Source: Planctomycetaceae bacterium (GTDB taxonomy: Bacteria; Planctomycetota; Planctomycetia; Pirellulales; Pirellulaceae). Taken from it: 34,894 nucleotides of DNA. The stretch covers positions 1-34,894 of the forward strand of contig PBOG01000266.1 in NCBI GenBank assembly GCA_002724245.1, given 5' to 3'. The notes beneath the pieces were generated by a model. That model saw nothing but the letters and a program-made list of their open reading frames with translations. It was not told the DNA's origin and did no database searches. The stretch's first letter is position 1. Every line of letters starts with the position of its first letter. This document shows positions 8,647 through 15,352 of the stretch, piece after piece. The position numbers were made by a program, and so were the translations under genes.

Positions 8647-11520
8647 ATGCCGACCAAGACCAGCCGTTTGCCATCAGGGGTCCTCGTCGCGGCAATCATG
8701 CTACTGATCTCGGCAGGCACTTGCGCGGCAGCCGAACCGGCCTTCGATGTACTGATTCGCGGGGGAATGGTAATCGATGGAACCGGGGCGCCACCGCAAC
8801 GTCTCGACGTGGGAATTCGCGGAGCTCACATCGAGACCCTCGGCACGCTGAGCGACGCTCAGGCCAAACAGGTCATCGATGCTACCGGCCTGGCCGTCGT
8901 GCCTGGCTTCATCAACATGCTTAGCTGGGCCACCGAGTCCCTCCTTCAGGATGGTCGCGCCGAAAGCGACATCCGCCAGGGTGTGACCCTCGAAGTCATG
9001 GGGGAAGGCTGGTCAATGGGCCCCCTCAACAACGTCATGAAACAAGATCTGCTCAAGTCACAGGGAGACATCAAGTTCGACATCCCCTGGACCACACTGG
9101 CCGAGTATCTGGAACATCTCGTCGGCCGCGGAGTCGCTCCAAACGTCGCGTCGTTTGTCGGCGCCACGACAATTCGTATTCACGTTCTGGGACGAGCTGA
9201 CCGACAGGCCAATCCGACAGAGCTGGAAGAGATGCGGGCCCTCGTTCGCCAGGCCATGGAAGCGGGCGCACTAGGCATTGGCTCGTCCCTGATTTACGCG
9301 CCGGCGTTTTACGCCGATACCCGTGAGCTCACCGAGCTGTGTAAAGTGGCTGCCGCTTATGACGGACTCTACATCACTCACTTACGGAGCGAGGGCAACC
9401 GATTTCTGGAAGCCGTCGATGAAATGCTCCAAATCGCCCGCGACGCAAATATCGCGGCAGAAATCTACCACCTCAAAGCAGCTGGGCAACAAAACTGGCA
9501 TAAGCTGGACCAGGCAATTCGGAAAGTTGAGCAAGCGCGTGCGGAAGGTTTGAGAATCAGCGCGAACATGTACACCTACACGGCCGGCGCAACCGGCCTA
9601 GACGCCGCCATGCCACCGTGGGTGCAGGAAGGGGGCTTTGACCGCTGGAGAGACCGCCTGCGAGACGAACGAGTGCGGCAACGGGTCGCTCGGGAAATGC
9701 AAACGCCTACCAACGACTGGGAGAACCTCCTCCTCATGGCCGGCTCGGCCGATAAAGTTCTACTCGTTGGCTTCAAGAACGCCGATCTCAAGCACCTGAC
9801 CGGCAAAACCCTGGGCCAGGTCGCCAGGCAACGCAACAAGTCTGTCGAAGAAACTGCGATGGACCTGGTTGTCGAGGACGGCAGCCGAGTTGACGCAGTC
9901 TATTTCTTAATGGACGAAGCCAACGTCCAACGCAAACTCGCGCTACCCTGGGTTTCGTTTGGGTCAGATTCGGCCGCAGTGGCACCGCGCGGCGTGTTCC
10001 TGCAGAGCAATCCTCATCCGCGAGGCTACGGGTGCTTCGCCCGTTTACTGGGAAACTACGTACGTGACAAGAAAACGATTCCACTGGAAACTGCAATCCA
10101 CAAACTAACAGGACTGCCTGCAAGGAACCTCGGCATTCGCCGTCGGGGACAGCTGCAATCCGGTTACTTCGCGGACGTGGTGATCTTCGATCCCCAGTCA
10201 ATACAGGATCACGCGACTTATGCCGAACCACATCAATTCGCAAGCGGTGTCCGCGACGTGCTGGTCAATGGCAAACTTGTACTACACAACGGCATCATTA
10301 CAAAAAATCGCCCAGGTCGCATCGTACACGGCCCGGGGAAGTGGCGCCGCCAAGACGCGCGGCCACCTATCCAAGTCACCGCCGATGCGCTCCGCGTTCA
10401 CCAGGACAGTTTCGTCTTTGACGGCCACAACGACCTTCCCTGGGCAGTGCGTACCAAGGGCGATAGTTCGTTCACCAAACTGGACATCGCGAAACCACAG
10501 CCCCGTTTGCACACCGATATTCCGCGTCTGAAATCAGGGAATGTAGGGGCCCAATTCTGGTCGGTCTATGTCCCAGCAGGCACCGCTCGCCAGGGCACCG
10601 CGCTGCTCCAAACACTAGAACAGATCGAACTTGTGAAAGAGATGGTCCAACACTATCCCAACACATTCCAAATCGCACATTCCACTGAGGACGTCCAACG
10701 CATTCGCAAAGCCGGAAAAATCGCTTCGCTGATCGGTGTCGAAGGAGGCCATGCGATTGAAGATTCCTTGCAGAATCTGCGCCGCTTGTACCAATTGGGC
10801 GCACGCTACATGACCTTGACGCACTCCGACACGCTGACGTGGGCAGATTCAGCCACGGGAAAGGTGCGACACAACGGGCTAACGCCATTTGGTGAGGCGG
10901 TCGTGCGTGAAATGAACCTTCTGGGCATGCTCGTCGACCTGTCACATGTCTCGCCTGACACGATGCGTGATGCATTACGAATCACAGAAGCACCGGTGAT
11001 CTTCTCACATTCGTCTGCCCGGGCACTCGCCGACCACCCCAGGAATGTCCCAGACACCGTTCTCCGAAAAGTCGCGGACAACCGGGGGGTGGTCATGGTG
11101 AACTTCTACAACGGCTTTATCCATCCCGAGGTCGGGCCCAGGAGACAGCGCGAAGAAGCCTTCCGCGCCGCATTCAAGAAGAAATCCTCTGATCCTGCTG
11201 CACTACAAACCGCATTGCGCCAGTGGCGGCGGCAAAACCCACTTCCCGTGGGCGATGCACACCAGGTGGTAGATCACATCGACCACATTGTCCGGGTAGC
11301 CGGAATCGAACATGTCGGGCTAGGTGCCGACTATGACGGTGTCAGCGTAGTACCCCAGCAGCTGCCTGACGTAAGTGCCTATCCGGTCATCACACAAGAA
11401 TTGCTGAATCGCGGTTACACGCGCCGTGAAATCCATCAAATCTTGAACGGAAATGTGATGCGTGTTTTCCGAGAAACCGAGCAGGTCAGCCAGACGCTGC
11501 AGCACAAGGCCAGCCGGTAA
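8647..11520 (+). CDS. Exported fusion: D-aminoacylase-like amidohydrolase domain + M19 membrane dipeptidase domain
   Basis: The protein has 957 residues. ATG 8647 has AGGAG six bases upstream and opens a signal peptide (hydrophobic about 9-27, AAA-type cleavage region). Residues about 35-560 resemble N-acyl-D-amino-acid deacylases: a beta-sandwich start, then a TIM barrel with THLRSEG and YHLKAAG (His ligand positions) and SDSAAVAPRG (catalytic Asp). The first-strand HxH is replaced by NMLSWA, and the deacylase NCG motif by a Glu-Gly-Trp sequence. Residues about 585-945 are a renal/membrane dipeptidase (M19) with HND (H594, D596), GVEGGH, LVDLSH, SHSSARAL and GADYDG, so its binuclear zinc site looks intact. 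Inference: a periplasmic enzyme for D-amino-acid-containing peptides, perhaps from peptidoglycan, with hydrolysis by the C-terminal half. Confidence 0.88.
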   Translation: MPTKTSRLPSGVLVAAIMLLISAGTCAAAEPAFDVLIRGGMVIDGTGAPPQRLDVGIRGAHIETLGTLSDAQAKQVIDATGLAVVPGFINMLSWATESLLQDGRAESDIRQGVTLEVMGEGWSMGPLNNVMKQDLLKSQGDIKFDIPWTTLAEYLEHLVGRGVAPNVASFVGATTIRIHVLGRADRQANPTELEEMRALVRQAMEAGALGIGSSLIYAPAFYADTRELTELCKVAAAYDGLYITHLRSEGNRFLEAVDEMLQIARDANIAAEIYHLKAAGQQNWHKLDQAIRKVEQARAEGLRISANMYTYTAGATGLDAAMPPWVQEGGFDRWRDRLRDERVRQRVAREMQTPTNDWENLLLMAGSADKVLLVGFKNADLKHLTGKTLGQVARQRNKSVEETAMDLVVEDGSRVDAVYFLMDEANVQRKLALPWVSFGSDSAAVAPRGVFLQSNPHPRGYGCFARLLGNYVRDKKTIPLETAIHKLTGLPARNLGIRRRGQLQSGYFADVVIFDPQSIQDHATYAEPHQFASGVRDVLVNGKLVLHNGIITKNRPGRIVHGPGKWRRQDARPPIQVTADALRVHQDSFVFDGHNDLPWAVRTKGDSSFTKLDIAKPQPRLHTDIPRLKSGNVGAQFWSVYVPAGTARQGTALLQTLEQIELVKEMVQHYPNTFQIAHSTEDVQRIRKAGKIASLIGVEGGHAIEDSLQNLRRLYQLGARYMTLTHSDTLTWADSATGKVRHNGLTPFGEAVVREMNLLGMLVDLSHVSPDTMRDALRITEAPVIFSHSSARALADHPRNVPDTVLRKVADNRGVVMVNFYNGFIHPEVGPRRQREEAFRAAFKKKSSDPAALQTALRQWRRQNPLPVGDAHQVVDHIDHIVRVAGIEHVGLGADYDGVSVVPQQLPDVSAYPVITQELLNRGYTRREIHQILNGNVMRVFRETEQVSQTLQHKASR

Positions 11521-11532
11521 GCAACTTACCGG
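11514..11532. terminator. Palindrome over a stop codon between convergent genes
   Basis: CCGGTAAG-CAA-CTTACCGG is a perfect 8-bp inverted repeat with a 3-base loop. It contains the TAA of the amidohydrolase fusion and lies 42 bases from the end of the convergent GTPase gene. There is no T-run on either side, so it may be a bidirectional transcript-end or stabilising hairpin rather than a full intrinsic terminator. Confidence 0.45.
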
Positions 11533-11574
11533 GGCAAGGCGACACATGCTCGACAGCGTCAGGGACACCGCCAC

Positions 11575-12600
11575 TCAATTGTGGCGCACCGTGATCACAT
11601 CACCATCCTGAATGACGTAGTCTTTCGGCTCCTGACGTACCAACCGCGCGGCCTTGACTTCTCGCTCACTACCCAGGCGAATCAAGTCGTCCACATTCAT
11701 TGTCTCTGCACGAATGAAGCCACGTGCCAGGTCTGTATGGATTCCATCGGCAGCCTCCAGTGCGGTACCGCCTTGGCGCAACATCCAAGTGCGGACTTCC
11801 TTTTCACCGGCAGTGAAAAACAGCATTTGTCCCGAGGTGTGCATGATCTGGCGCAGCAAACTATCCGTGCCGATCTGCTGCACATCCATCTCAAGACAAA
11901 ATTCCTCGCGTTCACCTTCCGGCAACTGCGCAAGTTCAAGCTGCAGACCTAAAGCGACAGCGAAGCGAGGCGCTTCCTGCGATGCGCCCTGGAGATAACG
12001 CTCAGAGTTCCCTTCATCGTCCGCCACATTGATCACCACCAGCCGGGGTTTTTCAGAGAATAGCTGAAATGAACGTATGGCACGCTGCTGGTCGGGATTC
12101 AGTTCAAAGTCGCGCAGCGAACGCCCAGCTTCAAGTTCTGCATGCAGCGGCTCCAGTGCGACCAATTCCGCTTGCAGCTCGTCTCGGTTAGGGCGAGGCT
12201 TGCGGACCTGGTCACGTAGCCGCTCCAGTCGACCGGCGAGGATCTCAAGATCCGCAATCAGCAGATCGTCCGCAAAGTTCTTCAGATCAGCCAGTGGATC
12301 ACTGCCATCCACATCAGTAACCACGAACACCAGGCAGCCTGCTTCTCGGATCAGCGCCAGCTTCTGCGCGCTGCCTTCATGCGTCCGGCTGAGGCCCGGC
12401 GTATCGACGATCTCGAGGGACGCACGCGTGACTTTCTTGGGCTGATACACCTCACACAGCGGGCCGATTCTCTCGTCGGGAACGGTTGCCATAGCGCTCT
12501 GAGACTTGTGCCCCAGTGACGGATCCGGCACCTCTCCAGTCAGCCATTGAAATAGCGTACTCTTGCCTGACCCTTGATATCCGATAATACCAATCTTCAT
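11575..12600 (-). CDS. YchF-like translation-associated P-loop GTPase/ATPase
   Basis: This 341-residue protein is close to the usual length of about 363 for YchF/OLA1. The Walker A motif GYQGSGKST lies at 7-15 and Walker B DTPG at 66-69. The base-specificity motif reads NVADDE at 191-196, as in YchF proteins where NKxD is altered and ATP can be bound. The inserted helical segment at about 115-165 is Leu/Arg/Glu rich and likely a coiled coil. The C-terminal TGS-like domain is well conserved (GIHTDLARGFIRAE, then KDYVIQDGDVI). The P-loop differs from the common GLPNVGKS form, so this may be a paralogue rather than the housekeeping YchF. AAGGTG upstream serves as ribosome binding site. It converges on the amidohydrolase gene. 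Confidence 0.83.
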   Translation of the reverse strand: MKIGIIGYQGSGKSTLFQWLTGEVPDPSLGHKSQSAMATVPDERIGPLCEVYQPKKVTRASLEIVDTPGLSRTHEGSAQKLALIREAGCLVFVVTDVDGSDPLADLKNFADDLLIADLEILAGRLERLRDQVRKPRPNRDELQAELVALEPLHAELEAGRSLRDFELNPDQQRAIRSFQLFSEKPRLVVINVADDEGNSERYLQGASQEAPRFAVALGLQLELAQLPEGEREEFCLEMDVQQIGTDSLLRQIMHTSGQMLFFTAGEKEVRTWMLRQGGTALEAADGIHTDLARGFIRAETMNVDDLIRLGSEREVKAARLVRQEPKDYVIQDGDVITVRHN

Positions 12601-12965
12601 TGCACCTTGCGGAAGTTCACTCCGCCGTCTTCATTGTCTCTTGGGATTCAACACATTTTCGCAGGACTCAACCAACCGGGAACCGTTCAAGATATCGGAT
12701 GAATCAAGATACCAGATGAACGTGTTATTCCGCCGACGATCCAAACGCGAACTCTCTAACCGTGTACGCAAGCATCGGATTCTAGCCACGCCACACGTAG
12801 TGGAAAAGGCAAACGCTTCGTCTAAGATGTAAATCTTGAAGCCAGCGGAAAGCTCGACGCCATGAAAAATGCTGTGTTACAGGCCTGCCAACATGTACAC
12901 GATTGGCCCTGCGTCCCGCAAAACACAACCGATGACCGGCTTTTTTATTTTCAGCAGATCACCCT
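12601..12965. other. 365-bp divergent intergenic region before nadK
   Basis: This region lies between the minus-strand YchF-like gene and nadK, so promoters for both should be here. No convincing -35/-10 pair was found. It holds a 35-codon ORF (12862-12969) that overlaps the nadK start, listed separately. Confidence 0.45.
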
Positions 12966-12969
12966 ATGA
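12862..12969 (+). CDS. Possible 35-residue leader ORF overlapping the nadK start
   Basis: ATG at 12862 is preceded by GCGGAAAG about ten bases upstream. The frame runs 35 codons and stops at TGA 12967-12969, which overlaps the nadK ATG at 12966 in the classic ATGA arrangement. The peptide begins MKNAVLQAC and has no known relative that I recognise. nadK itself has no clear Shine-Dalgarno sequence, so translation of this small ORF could couple to nadK. Codon evidence is too short to prove coding, and chance overlap is possible. Confidence 0.35.
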   Translation: MKNAVLQACQHVHDWPCVPQNTTDDRLFYFQQITL

Positions 12970-13865
12970 GCGCGCCAAAATCGCCGACCACCGCCGAGCC
13001 GACCTGGTCGAACCAAGGCAACCGCCCGCGAGTTGCCCTGGTCGGCAGTGGAAACCAGCAGCGTGTGCTCGACGAGGCGGAGCGACTGGCACCACTTATC
13101 AAGCAACACGCTGATATTCGATTCAGTGACTTTCAGGGAACGCAAGACCTCTCCACGGCCGAAACCGACCTCGTCATCGTACTGGGAGGAGATGGCTCGA
13201 TCCTGCGTGCGGCACACCAAATGGCAGACCGGCAGCTGCCAGTCCTCAGCGTCAACCTGGGAAAACTCGGTTTTCTCGCTGCACTTTCACCCGCTGAGTT
13301 TATGGACTGGTTTCCACGGGTCTGCGCAGGGGAATGCCGGATCCTCGATTATTTAATGTTCTCGTGCGAAGTATTGCGCGACGACACCCCAATTCACCGC
13401 CAGATTGGCTTGAACGAAACGGCAATTCTCGGCGGTGCTCCATTCTCCATCCTGGACGTCGATCTCTTTGTCGATTCAGACTGGGCAACGACCTTTAGTG
13501 GTGATGGCTTGATCATCAGTACACCGATTGGCTCAACTGCCCACAGCCTGTCTGCAGGTGGCCCTCTGTTGCGACAAGACCTGAATGCCTTTGTCATTTC
13601 GGCGATCAGCCCCCATACACTGACGGTACGACCTGTGGTCGATTCTTCCGACCGGGTCTATGAACTCGTCGTATCAAGACCCAACGAAGCGACTTCGGTC
13701 GTTGTTGACGGGCGGATGGTATGTCGCCTCCTACCCAACGACCGCATCCGGGTACAGCGTGCGGACGCCCGCTTTCAGATGATTGAAATTCCTGAAAAAA
13801 ACTACTATCGCACCCTGCGTGAACGGCTCGATTGGGGCGGGCGCATCTCCAAACTCCAGACCTAG
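12966..13865 (+). CDS. nadK: NAD kinase
   Basis: ATP- or polyphosphate-dependent NAD kinase makes NADP from NAD in the cytosol. The protein has 299 residues, normal for the bacterial family. The hallmark GGDG lies at 74-77, the NE pair in LNETAI at 150-151, and the glycine-rich NAD site runs from GDGLI at 179 through STPIGSTAHSLSAGGP to about 200. The family consensus has TPTGSTAYS, so Ile and His are small substitutions here. The first 20 residues are a non-conserved extension. The ATG overlaps the stop of a possible 35-codon ORF, and there is no good ribosome binding site of its own. A later in-frame start is not obvious before the conserved PRVALVGSG strand at 21-29. Confidence 0.93.
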   Translation: MSAPKSPTTAEPTWSNQGNRPRVALVGSGNQQRVLDEAERLAPLIKQHADIRFSDFQGTQDLSTAETDLVIVLGGDGSILRAAHQMADRQLPVLSVNLGKLGFLAALSPAEFMDWFPRVCAGECRILDYLMFSCEVLRDDTPIHRQIGLNETAILGGAPFSILDVDLFVDSDWATTFSGDGLIISTPIGSTAHSLSAGGPLLRQDLNAFVISAISPHTLTVRPVVDSSDRVYELVVSRPNEATSVVVDGRMVCRLLPNDRIRVQRADARFQMIEIPEKNYYRTLRERLDWGGRISKLQT

Positions 13866-14187
13866 CGCCGACTGGAACAACCCACGACCGATCGCGTCCG
13901 ATGAAGTCCGTTGCCTTCAATCGCACCCGGCAACGCGACCTGGCTCGCAGCGTCTTGTCCACTGCGCGGATACAGAGGCATCACCCTCTTGCGAGCAGCA
14001 GCTGCAGGCCCGCTCGCTGGAGACGCCCCGCCTGTCGTCCAACAACTCCAGAGACCGGAAAACTCCTCTTGCCCATTTGGGCGAACGCGGCCATGATTCG
14101 CGCACAAGCAGTCTCCATTACCAGTCAACTGGGACAATACCCCAGCCTTTGATCAGCTGCCCGCAACGTCACCATGAGGATCAGCAC
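13866..14187. other. 322-bp intergenic region
   Basis: This stretch lies between nadK and the exported-protein gene on the same strand. The reading frame of the next gene is open through it but the translation is low in complexity, has no conserved feature and precedes a better GTG start. I see no clear promoter, terminator or RNA gene in it. Confidence 0.4.
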
Positions 14188-15105
14188 GTGCCACGACGGA
14201 TTGCCACTACAGTCACGCCTTTCCTGCTTGCTGTATTCTGCCTGACGCCTTGTGATGCCAGGTCGCCCCGCGCACCAGACACCTCCGATGCCACAACGGC
14301 AGCAGACACGTACTTGTTGCGCTACAAATTCACCGCTGGCGAGGTTGTACGCTGGAAAGTTACACATAAAGCGCGGACCGATACGGAGATCCGCGGAGCC
14401 AGCCAAACCGCTGAATCCAATAGCGAGTCAACCAAGGTCTGGACCGTCAAGAAAGTTGGTGAGAACGGAGAATTCACTCTGGTGCACTCCGTATCGCAGG
14501 TCAACATGTGGCAGCGCGTCGGGGACGAGCCACTGATCCACTACGACAGTAAAAGCGACGAAGAAGTTCCCCGCGTCTACCAACAGACGGCCCAAACCGT
14601 AGGGGTGCCACTATCAACTGTCACAATCAGCCCTCCCGGAGCCATTCTCGCGCAGTCGAGCACCAAACCCATCGACCTCGGCCTGGGAAGTATCGTGATT
14701 CCCTTTCCCGAAAAGCCGATCAAGATCGGTGACGGGTGGAACGTACCCCGCGTCGTGACGGTCTCGCTACCAATAGACGGTGTCCGCACTTACAAGAAAA
14801 TCAAGGTCCGCCAACGGTACACGCTTCGTTCGGTGAAAGCAGGCATCGCGACAATCGCCGTCCGCACAGAGGTCATTACACCAGTACGGGATGCACGAAT
14901 CGAATCTCAACTGATCCAGAAAATGATCAAAGGGAGCATGCGGTTTGATCTACAAAAAGGTCGTCTGCGGTCAAAGACAATCGATTGGAATGAACATGTA
15001 CTCGGGTTTCAGGGCGCAAACAGCAACATGAAATACAGGGCGACTTTCTCGGAGCAACTCTTATCGGCGAAACTGGCCGCCGCACCCCAAAAACAGCGAC
15101 GTTAA
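14188..15105 (+). CDS. Exported protein of unknown function
   Basis: The protein has 305 residues and I do not recognise its family with certainty. GTG 14188 is chosen because GAGGA lies seven bases upstream and the product then begins with a Sec signal peptide: PRR, then a hydrophobic core near 8-20, then TPC-DA. A Cys near 22 is not in a good lipobox, since Pro precedes it. The mature part is rich in beta strands (LLRYKFTAGEVVRWKVTH; VWTVKKVGENGEFTL), suggesting a periplasmic beta-sandwich domain like small DUF proteins common in planctomycetes. The C-terminus is basic (PQKQRR). The open frame reaches back 135 more codons into nadK, which I reject as coding. Confidence 0.75.
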   Translation: MPRRIATTVTPFLLAVFCLTPCDARSPRAPDTSDATTAADTYLLRYKFTAGEVVRWKVTHKARTDTEIRGASQTAESNSESTKVWTVKKVGENGEFTLVHSVSQVNMWQRVGDEPLIHYDSKSDEEVPRVYQQTAQTVGVPLSTVTISPPGAILAQSSTKPIDLGLGSIVIPFPEKPIKIGDGWNVPRVVTVSLPIDGVRTYKKIKVRQRYTLRSVKAGIATIAVRTEVITPVRDARIESQLIQKMIKGSMRFDLQKGRLRSKTIDWNEHVLGFQGANSNMKYRATFSEQLLSAKLAAAPQKQRR

Positions 15106-15352
15106 ACCGCAAGCCACCGCAAAGAGCCATTTTCCTTGTGGAAAATCGAAACCAAAACTAGGATCGACAGAACACCGAGGTCTCGAGTGGCATCTGTGAC
15201 AGATGCATAACAACCGCTGAGTCGCTATTTCGATACCAGGCCAACTGTAAATCCCTTCTTGCTGTGTGGCTGTCCGTTCTGCGAATCCCTGCGTGCCCTT
15301 ATCTGCCGTGGGCATTGCTCCTCATTGCCGGCGATCGCTCGCTCCAACACCC

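Noticed and set aside
8030-8707. A 225-codon plus-strand open frame across the divergent intergenic region
   Set aside because: It overlaps the starts of both neighbouring genes and has no domain or ribosome binding site.
13783-14187. 135-codon upstream extension of the exported protein at 14188
   Set aside because: It overlaps the end of nadK, is low in complexity and hides the signal peptide in the middle of the protein.
15129-15146. Inverted repeat ATTTTCC/GGAAAAT after the exported-protein gene as a terminator
   Set aside because: The stem is AT-rich and no T-run follows, so I do not call it a terminator.
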